Source: Chloroflexota bacterium
GTDB taxonomy: Bacteria > Chloroflexota > Anaerolineae > Anaerolineales > UBA4823
Direction of reading: 5' to 3'
NCBI GenBank assembly: GCA_021849525.1
Contig: JAJZSS010000048.1
Coordinates: 1-8,205 of the forward strand
DNA length: 8,205 nucleotides
Below are positions 1 to 7,525 of the stretch, piece by piece. Numbering within the stretch: the stretch's first letter is position 1; each line of letters opens with the position of its first letter. Below the pieces are notes generated by a model that saw nothing but the letters and a program-made list of their open reading frames with translations, was not told where the DNA came from and ran no database searches. A program made the translations under genes and the position numbers.

Positions 1-474
1 GGACGAATTGTTCAATATTTCTACAAAGCACGCCTGGAATGGCGTCCGGATATGCCTGCGGGCCAGCGGGTTGTGGTATCGGATTTAGGCAGGCGCTATT
101 TTTATATTCGCAATGAGAACCTCGAACGATTAGGAGCACGTCTAGAGAACAATGCTCCGCGAGTGATCCTCAGCCTGAAGGTGCGCGCTTATCCATTAAA
201 AGCTATTACCGGGCAGGAAGGCTCGCAAACGATCTATGTAAGTGTCCAGGATCAAAACCTGCACCCGGTCACGGGAGCATCTGTATATCTTACTTTTAAC
301 ACCCCGGGGGGCCAGGTAACAACCCATACTTTACCAAAAACCGATTCCGCCGGAATCACACAATTTGTCTTCAGCTATTCATCTGAAGAATATGGTCTGG
401 CAAAAATATGGGTCACTTCAACTCTGAATACACTGAAGCAGCAGACGGTTACATCATTCCACGTCTGGCGTTGA
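1..474 (+). CDS. C-terminal part of an Ig-like domain protein (5' end outside window)
   Basis: The frame is open to the left edge: 17 codons precede the first ATG at 52 without a stop, so I read this as the last 157 residues of a longer protein and not as a gene starting at 52. The first ~35 residues carry an aromatic/charged segment (IVQYFYKARLEWRPD) and a following LGRRYF, a combination I associate with secreted Chloroflexota proteins. Residues ~54-157 look like one bacterial Ig-like (Big_1/invasin-type) beta-sandwich: alternating hydrophobic strands, a VxDQNxxPVxGAxV turn, an SAGITQFxF strand and a final TSFHVW strand at the C-terminus. Such domains are usually structural modules of cell-surface or secreted proteins. 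No catalytic motif is visible in this part, so the enzymatic or binding role, if any, lies upstream. It ends in TGA, 3 bases from the stop of the convergent TPR gene. Confidence 0.8.
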   Translation, partial: GRIVQYFYKARLEWRPDMPAGQRVVVSDLGRRYFYIRNENLERLGARLENNAPRVILSLKVRAYPLKAITGQEGSQTIYVSVQDQNLHPVTGASVYLTFNTPGGQVTTHTLPKTDSAGITQFVFSYSSEEYGLAKIWVTSTLNTLKQQTVTSFHVWR

Positions 475-477
475 ACT

Positions 478-2796
478 TCATGACCTCTTGAGCGTATCCA
501 ACAGACTGTGATATTCCAGCACATTCGGGGGATTTAGAGCCAGGATAGCTTCCAGAACTTTGATAGCGCCTTGTCGATCACCCGCTTGCAGCAAAGCTTC
601 TCCGATTGCATCCATCTCCTCAATTGCTTCCCTTCGGCGTCCAGTCTGCCGGTAGAGTTCTGCCAGGCGCCGCCGCAGGGGTATTCTTTGAGGGCTTTCT
701 CCGGCCATATTTTTGAGGAAACTTATCGCCTGGTCCCGTTGATTACTATTCAATAGATAACCAATGTAATTATCTAATTCAGAGAGCGCTAACTGCTCCT
801 GCCCTAAGCGATAATTCAATTCCACCAGGCTGTAGCGTGCCCGCTCGTCACCCGGCTGCTGGGTGCGGATTTGCTCATAAATCCGCAGGGCTTGCCGCCA
901 ATCCAGGCTTTGCAGGTCGATATCTGCCATACGGTGCAGGATTTGCACCCGAAAGGTGGAATCCATGCGAGTTTGCTGCGCCAGGCGCAGGGCTTCGGTG
1001 TATGTCTTCCGCGCCATATCCAGATCTGCCAGGTTATAGTACACATCTGCCAGCTCAAAATACTCCTTGATGGCTGATTCGAGATCGTTTTGTGCAATCA
1101 GATGCTCGATCAGCCGGCTGCGGGCATTCAGCTCCATCGGAGCATACTCAATAATCCGTCGATACACCTCTGCTGCCCGGTTCGGTTCGCCTCGAATCGT
1201 ATAGGTGCGAGCAACTGTCATCAATTTTGCCGTAGCATCCTGGGGTAAATCCTGTTTGAGCAGTAATTCGCCCATATAAGCATGCAAAGGCAAATATGTC
1301 GGCGCATACGATAAGGCAAAGAAAGCTTCTTCCATCGCCGAATTCAGATTTCCATTGCGCGCCAGTTTATAGATATTCCCTAGAGACTCAACCACCTGGG
1401 AGCTGCGTGCCTCGGTAAGAATTTCGGCCAGCGGTAATGGTGGGGAATCGTCTTCCTGATTGCCCATTTGAGCTCGCGCCTGGCGGAGGTGTGCACGCCA
1501 ATCAGGGCGGATCAACAACTCACGCACATTCTCACATAACCGGGTATAAAACTCCGGGTCGTTATGCTGGCGGGTGCTCTCAATCAGCGGATCATATAAC
1601 TGGCGCAGCGTATCCGCCTGACTCTCCATCACCACCTGAGAATCCGCCAATTTTAAGGCTTCGAGATATTCGACAGCCGCATCCCCAGGTCGGTTCTGCT
1701 GGGACAGAATGTTTCCCATCATCAACCGGGCACCAACGGACAAATCTGGATGGTTCAGTGCAACCTGTAAATTACGTAAGGCGCTTTCCATCTTACCGGC
1801 TTCCAGGTAAAGATAACCCAGATCGTAGTAGGCAGCTGGATGATCTAAACCGGCTTCGATTGCCCGTTCAAGCTCAACTGTTGCCTGTGCATTTTGATTA
1901 TTGGTTTGCTGATCGACAACCTGGCTGAGGTGGAGAAAGATCTTTGTTCTGTCAAGGGCTTGCTTTCCCCCGCGGCCCTTGCCCCGCATGATATCACCGA
2001 CATCTCCACGACCGGGTAATTCTTCGTCCTCGCCGCTTTCAAAGAGAAAACCTGCCAGCATGGTTAATGCTTTTTGGCGGGCCTGTCCGATGGGATCCAG
2101 GTCACTATCTTGCGGATCACTCAGCTTCGGAGACTCTAATTGCTTTACTGCAGCCATTCTTAAGGGTGCTGTACCCCCGCGCGGGCGGGTAGGCCTGGGC
2201 AGCATCTTGAAATCGCGCAACATGGCTAAAGCCTGGATCGCATCATCGTGGTTTGGGACTAATTGGAGCGCTTTATTCACCGAACGAACCGCTTTATCCA
2301 TGTCACCGCTGTTCTGGAACAGGCTGGCAACTGCCAGATATTCTGTCGCCGCTTTGTTCGCGTCCCCCAGTCTTTCGTAGACGAGAGCCAGGCGCGAGTG
2401 AGCCGTTACATTTTCCGGATTTAAGAGCAAGACTCGTGACCAATTTTCAATGGCGCGATGCACATCTCGGTTTTTCAGGTTCAGCTCCGCAGCTCGTAAA
2501 TACGACTGGACAGCCTGTTCAATGTTCCCCTGGCGCTCAAAGAGTTGAGCGACTTTTTCCATCGGGAGAGGATCCTCCTGGGAAGAAATGGCGGCATGTT
2601 GATAATAACGCAAAGCCTCAGCATACTGCTGAAGCTCGTATAAGGCCAGGCCCATATTGATCAGGGCTTTCGGATGGTTCGGGAATTCCTCTAAAGCCTG
2701 GCGATAAAACGCTGCCGCCCGATCCCATAATTGATCCCAGGCTGCTGAGTGGCCCTCGTTCATCGCCTTTTGAAACAACTCTTGATTTCCAGCCAT
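478..2796 (-). CDS. Large tetratricopeptide-repeat (TPR) protein
   Basis: A 772-aa soluble protein built mostly of helical TPR units, with no signal peptide or membrane segment. Clear repeats occur at residues ~20-65 (HPKALINMGLALYELQQYAEA), ~80-185 (three units with the usual small/large residue spacing and Asn-Pro between helices), ~310-375, ~470-550 and ~560-750. Residues ~190-275 break the pattern: a Pro/Arg/Gly-rich stretch (RPTRPRGG), an acidic stretch (SGEDEELPGRGD) and a Gly/Lys/Arg stretch (RGKGRGGK), probably a flexible linker. Residues ~436-446 are another polar break. TPR arrays serve as protein-protein interaction scaffolds; no enzymatic domain is visible and the partner cannot be read from sequence. 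The ATG at 2796 is preceded by AGGAGA 5-6 bases upstream (2803-2807 complement), which supports this start. It lies 65 bases downstream of polA on the same strand, suggesting read-through from the polA promoter. Confidence 0.9.
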   Translation of the reverse strand: MAGNQELFQKAMNEGHSAAWDQLWDRAAAFYRQALEEFPNHPKALINMGLALYELQQYAEALRYYQHAAISSQEDPLPMEKVAQLFERQGNIEQAVQSYLRAAELNLKNRDVHRAIENWSRVLLLNPENVTAHSRLALVYERLGDANKAATEYLAVASLFQNSGDMDKAVRSVNKALQLVPNHDDAIQALAMLRDFKMLPRPTRPRGGTAPLRMAAVKQLESPKLSDPQDSDLDPIGQARQKALTMLAGFLFESGEDEELPGRGDVGDIMRGKGRGGKQALDRTKIFLHLSQVVDQQTNNQNAQATVELERAIEAGLDHPAAYYDLGYLYLEAGKMESALRNLQVALNHPDLSVGARLMMGNILSQQNRPGDAAVEYLEALKLADSQVVMESQADTLRQLYDPLIESTRQHNDPEFYTRLCENVRELLIRPDWRAHLRQARAQMGNQEDDSPPLPLAEILTEARSSQVVESLGNIYKLARNGNLNSAMEEAFFALSYAPTYLPLHAYMGELLLKQDLPQDATAKLMTVARTYTIRGEPNRAAEVYRRIIEYAPMELNARSRLIEHLIAQNDLESAIKEYFELADVYYNLADLDMARKTYTEALRLAQQTRMDSTFRVQILHRMADIDLQSLDWRQALRIYEQIRTQQPGDERARYSLVELNYRLGQEQLALSELDNYIGYLLNSNQRDQAISFLKNMAGESPQRIPLRRRLAELYRQTGRRREAIEEMDAIGEALLQAGDRQGAIKVLEAILALNPPNVLEYHSLLDTLKRS

Positions 2797-2861
2797 TGAT
2801 TTCTCCTGCCGCGTTATTCAATTATTACAATATCGATGCCAGATCCACGAACTCCACAGGA

Positions 2862-5681
2862 TTACCCAGCTACGTTTGTAAGCTCACTCCAATTCGGACC
2901 ATAGCGGGCTTCAGTGCCCAGCGGAACCTTCAGTTTAAAGGCATTTTCCATCACAGAACACACCACAAAAATCGTCTCTTTGATTTCAGCCTGCGGGCAT
3001 TCAAGGACCAGCTCATCATGCACTTGCAGCAGCATCAGCCCCTTCAAACCGGCGTCTTTCAGCGCACTTGGTACATGCAGCATGGCCAGTTTCATGATAT
3101 CGGCTGCAGTTCCCTGAATGGGAGCATTAATCGCCTCACGTTCCTCCCGGTTGCGCTGTGCAACGTTGGTCTGGTTCTTCAATCCAGGAAAATAGCGCCG
3201 GCGTCCCATCAGCGTTTCCACATAACCCAGTTCTGCCGCCTGGCGCCGGATCTGATCCAGATAGCGTTTAACGCCCGGGAATTGCTTGAAATATGCCTGC
3301 ATAAAGTTTTCTGATTCTGCCAGGGTCAAGTCGGTTGCACGGGTCAGACCAAAAGCGCTCATCCCGTAAATCAAACCGAAATTTATTCCCTTCGCCCTGC
3401 GGCGCTGATCTTTCGTGACCTGGTCCAGAGGAACCCCATACACTGCGGCCGCAGTTGTCGCGTGGATATCCTGTCCGGCGCGAAATGCATCCAGCATTGC
3501 CTGGTCATCCGCCATGTGAGCCACAATCCGCAACTCAACCTGAGAGTAATCCACCGAGACCAGGGCATTTCCAGGGGCAGAAATGAAAGCCTGTCTCACC
3601 AGCCGCCCGGTCTCGCTCCGGATGGGGATATTCTGCAAATTCGGCTCGGAGGAAGCAATTCGCCCGGTGACCGAGCCAGTCTGGTTATAAGAAGTATGTA
3701 CTCGCCCGGTGGTAGGGTTTACCTGCAGCGGCAGTGCATCGACATACGTCGATTTTAGTTTGGCAAGCTCGCGATATTCCAATACCCAATCCACAACTGG
3801 ATGTGCGCCTCGCAGGGTGTCCAGGATTCCTGCAGCGGTTGAGTAATGCCCTCTGGCTGTGCGGGCAGTGCGGTCGGGGGGAGAAATGCGCAGCTTGTCA
3901 AACAATGCTACTGAGAGCTGCTGGGTTGAATTAAGATTAAATCGCTCCCCAACCGCATTGAATACCTGCGCTTCGAGGGCTAACATCCGTTGTTCAAGGT
4001 CTTTGGACATCTTCCCTAATAGAGCCGAGTCCAAAGAAACGCCGGCCATTTCCATATCCGCCAGCACCGGTACCAGGGGCATCTCGAGATCATCGAAAAG
4101 CGCCTTGCCATGGCTGGCTTCCAGCTCAGCGCGTAATTCTGGAATCAAGCGTAAAACAACCTCCGCATCTGCGGCTGCATAAGCTGCTGCCAATTCGACT
4201 GGCACGTCTGCCATGCTGATCTGGTTTTTACCTTTTCCGATCAGCTCCTCGATATTGGTCATTCGAATATCCTGGCGCACCCAGGCCAGGTTTTTCAAGC
4301 CCAAATTGCGTGAATCCGGCCGGACAACCCACTCGGCGATCATGGTGTCAAAGGTCATAGGCTTAGCCCGCAGCCCATGCCGCGCCAGCATAATGAAGTC
4401 ATATTTAAGATTGTGACCTGCTTTAGGGATAGTGGGAGAAGTAAACGCCGGACGCAATGCTTCGATGACTTGCGCCACAGGCAACTGTGCAGCGTTCGCA
4501 TCCCTGTGCCCGACCGGGATGTAATATCCTTCACCGGGAGTGACGGCCAACGAAATCCCAACCAGCTCGGCTCGCAACGGATCGGTGGAAGTTGTTTCGG
4601 TATCAAATGAAATAACTTCGGCCTGATCCAACCGCTCAACCAGCGCCTGAAGATCGTCAGGCGTCGATATCAGTTTGGTCTGGCAGATGTACCCTGCCTC
4701 GAGGGGTTTGATTTCTGCGACCTGCGTGGGTTTCTGTTCCGGGAACATGGATAATTGCTGGCTGGCTTGTGCAGCCGTGGGGGCAGCAGATTTGCCATAT
4801 AACTGTAAGACTACATCCAGGCGGTTTAACAAGGCGCGAAATTCGAGCTCACGAAAGAGAGCTTCCACTTGCTGGGGATCAAAATTATCTGGCCTGGCCT
4901 TTTCCAAATCAATCGAGACATCCAGATCCTGGACAATGGTCGCCAGTTTCTGGCTGAGGTAGGCAGTATCACGGCTGATCTCAAGCTTCTTACGTGTTCC
5001 AGCCGGCAGCTCGTCCAGGTGAGCGTAAATCCCATCCAGGTTGTGATATGCCTGTAAGAGTGAGACCGCTGTTTTTTCCCCTACCCCGGCTACTCCGGGG
5101 ATATTATCAGATTTATCGCCGACCAGCGCTTTGAGATCTACAATCTGCTCCGGGGGAACGCCCATCGCTTCGATGACATCCTCACGCAAATAATCTTTTG
5201 AGTCAGAGAGACCCTTCCCAGGCAGGCTGACCGCGATGCGATCGGAGACTAATTGCAGCAGGTCGCGGTCACCGGTGATGATCTTAACTCCCAGACCTTC
5301 GGTGACTTCCTTGCGCGCCAGGCTACCCAGGATATCGTCTGCCTCATAGCCTTCCATCTCAAGACGCGGGATGTTGAACGCGTCCACCATCTGCCGCACG
5401 CGCGCCATCTGGGTCACCAGGTCATCTGGCATCTTGTCGCGCGTACCTTTATAAGCAGGGTAAAGATCGTCCCGAAAGGTGCGTCCGGTATCGAATACAA
5501 CTGCCAGGTATTCCGGTTGTTCTTGTTCGAGCAGCCGCAGTAACACACTGGTAAATCCAAACACCCCCGCTGTAGGTTCGCCAGCTCGAGTAGCAAATGT
5601 CGTCGAAGTGCCACGCGTCAGGGCAAAAAAAGTGCGGTATGCCAGGGCGTGACCATCGATCAGGTACAAAACAGGCGGCAT
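2862..5681 (-). CDS. polA: DNA polymerase I, three-domain form with proofreading
   Basis: A 939-aa family A polymerase, slightly longer than the 928-aa E. coli enzyme, for Okazaki primer removal and repair gap filling in the cytoplasm. Residues ~1-290 are the 5' nuclease, with LIDGHALAYR (7-16), EGYEADDILG (110-119), ITGDRDLLQLV (135-145) and VGDKSDNIPGVAGVGEKTA (187-205), the last being the helix-hairpin-helix region. Residues ~330-520 are the 3'-5' exonuclease, and all metal-binding residues appear intact: DTE (D360, E362), NLKYD (D428) and YAAAD (Y501, D505). Residues ~530-939 are the polymerase: motif A DYSQVELR (D711), motif B K764 to Y772 with Phe768, motif C VHDE (D889, E890). Phe at 768, as in E. 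coli F762, predicts ordinary discrimination against dideoxynucleotides. GAGGTG lies 5 bases upstream of the ATG. It is first of an apparent two-gene unit with the TPR gene and diverges from the transglycosylase gene. Confidence 0.98.
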   Translation of the reverse strand: MPPVLYLIDGHALAYRTFFALTRGTSTTFATRAGEPTAGVFGFTSVLLRLLEQEQPEYLAVVFDTGRTFRDDLYPAYKGTRDKMPDDLVTQMARVRQMVDAFNIPRLEMEGYEADDILGSLARKEVTEGLGVKIITGDRDLLQLVSDRIAVSLPGKGLSDSKDYLREDVIEAMGVPPEQIVDLKALVGDKSDNIPGVAGVGEKTAVSLLQAYHNLDGIYAHLDELPAGTRKKLEISRDTAYLSQKLATIVQDLDVSIDLEKARPDNFDPQQVEALFRELEFRALLNRLDVVLQLYGKSAAPTAAQASQQLSMFPEQKPTQVAEIKPLEAGYICQTKLISTPDDLQALVERLDQAEVISFDTETTSTDPLRAELVGISLAVTPGEGYYIPVGHRDANAAQLPVAQVIEALRPAFTSPTIPKAGHNLKYDFIMLARHGLRAKPMTFDTMIAEWVVRPDSRNLGLKNLAWVRQDIRMTNIEELIGKGKNQISMADVPVELAAAYAAADAEVVLRLIPELRAELEASHGKALFDDLEMPLVPVLADMEMAGVSLDSALLGKMSKDLEQRMLALEAQVFNAVGERFNLNSTQQLSVALFDKLRISPPDRTARTARGHYSTAAGILDTLRGAHPVVDWVLEYRELAKLKSTYVDALPLQVNPTTGRVHTSYNQTGSVTGRIASSEPNLQNIPIRSETGRLVRQAFISAPGNALVSVDYSQVELRIVAHMADDQAMLDAFRAGQDIHATTAAAVYGVPLDQVTKDQRRRAKGINFGLIYGMSAFGLTRATDLTLAESENFMQAYFKQFPGVKRYLDQIRRQAAELGYVETLMGRRRYFPGLKNQTNVAQRNREEREAINAPIQGTAADIMKLAMLHVPSALKDAGLKGLMLLQVHDELVLECPQAEIKETIFVVCSVMENAFKLKVPLGTEARYGPNWSELTNVAG

Positions 5682-5701
5682 AGGTTCACCTCAAAAACCA
5701 A

Positions 5702-5717
5702 TCGATTTGCATATCGA
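5702..5717. repeat. Imperfect 16-bp palindrome in the polA leader
   Basis: TCGATTTGCATATCGA is symmetric in 14 of 16 positions (7 of 8 base pairs), with one mismatched pair flanking a central TGCA. It lies between the predicted polA transcription start (near 5730) and the polA Shine-Dalgarno (5687-5692), a position suited to a repressor operator. It does not match the E. coli or Gram-positive LexA boxes. Palindromes of this quality are expected a few times by chance in 8 kb, so its position is the main argument. Confidence 0.25.
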
Positions 5718-5736
5718 ACAGGTTATCCGAGGATAG

Positions 5737-5765
5737 AGTCTAACACGGGCCAGAAACAGAGGCAA
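5737..5765 (-). promoter_or_regulatory. Predicted sigma70-type promoter for polA
   Basis: On the minus strand TTGCCT (5765-5760) and TAGACT (5742-5737) are separated by exactly 17 bases. Each matches the consensus hexamer at 4 of 6 positions. The -10 is preceded by TGT, giving an extended -10 (TGn) element. Transcription would start near 5730, leaving a leader of about 49 bases that contains the GAGGTG ribosome-binding site. This is a consensus match by eye, not an experimental site. Confidence 0.5.
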
Positions 5766-5822
5766 GTGCTCTGAATTCACAATGCAGCCAGCTTTCAGAA
5801 CTGACATGGTAAGGGGCGACCG

Positions 5823-5851
5823 TTGACAAGCTAATCTGAACATGATATTGT
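5823..5851 (+). promoter_or_regulatory. Predicted sigma70-type promoter for the transglycosylase gene
   Basis: A perfect TTGACA -35 (5823-5828), a 17-base spacer and a TATTGT -10 (5846-5851) preceded by TGA form an extended -10 promoter. Initiation 6-8 bases after the -10 falls at 5857-5859, only 2-4 bases before the ATG at 5861. The transcript would therefore be nearly leaderless. In agreement, no Shine-Dalgarno precedes the ATG; only CAGG directly abuts it. Confidence 0.6.
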
Positions 5852-5860
5852 TACTTCAGG

Positions 5861-7525
5861 ATGGCAGTTGCAAAACGGCTTGGCTGGTCTTTGCTGATCG
5901 TTGCATTGCTGCTGGGGGTACTTGCTTGGTGGGGGACAAAAGCGAACGCCCAGAGTCCTGACCGCGCCACTACACTGATTGTCCCCTATACTGAATATGA
6001 ATTCTGGTTATTACGCTGGTCGGACAACGAGATCCTGTGCCGGATCTTGATCGATCACGAAGGCTTACCCACCGCCGAAGAAGTGGCCGGCGCGTGCGGT
6101 GCTGATATTGGGGACGAGTGGAGCAATACCCCTCCGTGCACAACGTCAGAGAAAGGCGCGGCTGCTTCCCGCTGTAATGGTTTCTATCTCCATCTGGTTT
6201 CGTTCCAGGAAACAGAACGCGAGGTCATTGTTGAGCTTCCCCCTCCCACAGCCTGGATCTCCCTGGATGGTTGCCAGCCCGTACCCCCTGAGAACCGGTG
6301 TTTCGAGATCCCCAAGCTGCTGTTGACCGGCGAAGAACCCCTCCCGAATGAAACGATCACCTCCATCGAAGGAATTATCGATGGTCATCCTTTCTTATGC
6401 GAGGCGGATACCTGCAGCCTGCCGCTGCGTGTAACTCCACGCGAGGGTATCCGGCTTGAATTCTGGGCAAATTCAAGCTTTGGTGATGCTACCGAGCGTT
6501 ACTTTGCTCAGGTACGGGTGTTGGATACCGGCGTTTCCGAAGCTCCTGGCAGCAGCGGTTGGTATGTGGACATCATCAGCAGCCAATGGAGCGGACCTCC
6601 CATAGCCAGCTGCGCCCGGATCTGGGAGGCTTTTCCTCCAGCGGGCACACCCCCTGCCTGGCTTTCCACACCCGACCAGAATCAGCTCCTGGCAACCAAT
6701 GAGCCATATTATTATCTGGCAGGACGGCTGATTGCCCAGGGTCTGGTAGATGCCTCGGCATGCACCAGCGGGGGATTGCTGCCGAACGGATATGCGGATG
6801 CCTGTGGTTTGGAAAGCGCCAATACCCTGGTGACGGAATGGCAAAACCAATTTGATTCACGGATCATCGATGTGGCACAGGAGACTGGCGTCCCGGCTCA
6901 GCTCATGAAGAACTTATTTGCCCAGGAGAGCCAGTTCTGGCCAGGTATTTTCCGGGTTCCCCGTGAATATGGCCTGGGGCAGATCACCGACAATGGCGCT
7001 GATTCAATACTGCTCTGGAACAGATCCTTCTTCCAGCAGTTTTGCCCACTGGTCTTGACTGAGGAAGCATGTTCAGGGGGCTACCTGAAATTATCCTCAG
7101 ATAACCAGGCAATGCTGCGCGGCGCATTGGCCTTCGAAGCAAAATCGGATTGCGGCGATTGCCCAACCGGAATCGACCTGACCAATGTAGACTTCAGCGT
7201 CCACCTGTTTGCTGAAACGCTGAAAGCCAACTGCCAGCAGGTAGGTCAGCTGGTATTCACCGCGACCCAACAGCATGCCGGAGTCGTGAGTGGTTACGAA
7301 GATTTATGGCGGTTTACGATCGCCAATTATCACGCCGGACCCGGGTGTGTCTCCTACGCGCTGCACACCGCCTGGGAACGCAGCGGTGTGCTCAGCTGGG
7401 ACGAAGTGTCCCGGCAGTTCACAGAGACCTGCCAGGGTGTCGTCCCCTATGTAGAAAAAATTGCCCCCCTGAACGTTCCGCTCGTAGAGCCGGCTTTAAC
7501 TGAAAGCCCGCCTGAGGAGCCTTAG
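5861..7525 (+). CDS. Exported lytic transglycosylase-like protein (SLT/lysozyme fold) with unassigned Cys-rich N-terminal half
   Basis: A 554-aa protein. K5-R6, a hydrophobic core at 9-24 and ANA|Q at 28-31 make a signal peptide with a plausible signal peptidase I site, so the protein acts outside the membrane; an uncleaved anchor is possible. Residues ~325-535 resemble a Slt-type lytic transglycosylase, which cleaves peptidoglycan glycan strands. GVPAQLMKNLFAQESQF holds the candidate catalytic Glu356; EYGLGQIT (369-376) corresponds to the usual GLMQI motif; NYHAGPG (489-495) corresponds to AYNAGPG, with His for Asn. Residues ~35-320 match nothing I can name: an opening with two Trp and HEGLPTAEE, then a likely beta-sandwich at ~160-225 (ITSIEGIIDG to FAQVRV). 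Eighteen cysteines are spread along the chain, an even number that fits disulfides in an exported protein. ATG 5861 is the only sensible start: an in-frame TGA lies at 5843. The tail (540-554) is Pro/Glu-rich. The stop overlaps that of the convergent small gene. Confidence 0.82.
   Translation: MAVAKRLGWSLLIVALLLGVLAWWGTKANAQSPDRATTLIVPYTEYEFWLLRWSDNEILCRILIDHEGLPTAEEVAGACGADIGDEWSNTPPCTTSEKGAAASRCNGFYLHLVSFQETEREVIVELPPPTAWISLDGCQPVPPENRCFEIPKLLLTGEEPLPNETITSIEGIIDGHPFLCEADTCSLPLRVTPREGIRLEFWANSSFGDATERYFAQVRVLDTGVSEAPGSSGWYVDIISSQWSGPPIASCARIWEAFPPAGTPPAWLSTPDQNQLLATNEPYYYLAGRLIAQGLVDASACTSGGLLPNGYADACGLESANTLVTEWQNQFDSRIIDVAQETGVPAQLMKNLFAQESQFWPGIFRVPREYGLGQITDNGADSILLWNRSFFQQFCPLVLTEEACSGGYLKLSSDNQAMLRGALAFEAKSDCGDCPTGIDLTNVDFSVHLFAETLKANCQQVGQLVFTATQQHAGVVSGYEDLWRFTIANYHAGPGCVSYALHTAWERSGVLSWDEVSRQFTETCQGVVPYVEKIAPLNVPLVEPALTESPPEEP

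Noticed and set aside
442..467. Inverted repeat CAGACG/CGTCTG near the convergent stops as a terminator.
   Set aside because: Six pairs around a 14-base loop, with no T-run in either direction.
52..474. ATG at 52 as the true start of the Ig-like protein.
   Set aside because: The frame is open from base 1, upstream codons encode plausible conserved sequence, and no Shine-Dalgarno precedes the ATG.
1437..1928. A 163-codon open frame on the plus strand inside the TPR gene.
   Set aside because: Antisense to a clear TPR coding region, composition low in hydrophobic core patterns, no ribosome-binding site; a shadow frame.
2821..2850. Possible internal promoter for the TPR gene: on the minus strand TGT followed by AATAAT in an AT-rich patch.
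   Set aside because: No acceptable -35 hexamer at 16-18 bases (CGTGGA or TCGTGG only) and the first -10 base is wrong; AT-richness of a short gap explains it.
2796..3314. A 172-codon plus-strand frame across the TPR/polA gap and the 3' end of polA.
   Set aside because: Mostly antisense to the polymerase domain with motif C and motif B regions; no recognisable protein features.
5715..5730. CGAAC half-site in the polA leader as a Gram-positive-type LexA box.
   Set aside because: The second half-site (GTTCG at the right spacing) is absent.
5772..5779. TGAATTCA palindrome between the two divergent promoters as an operator.
   Set aside because: Only 8 bases with no extended symmetry; expected by chance at this length.
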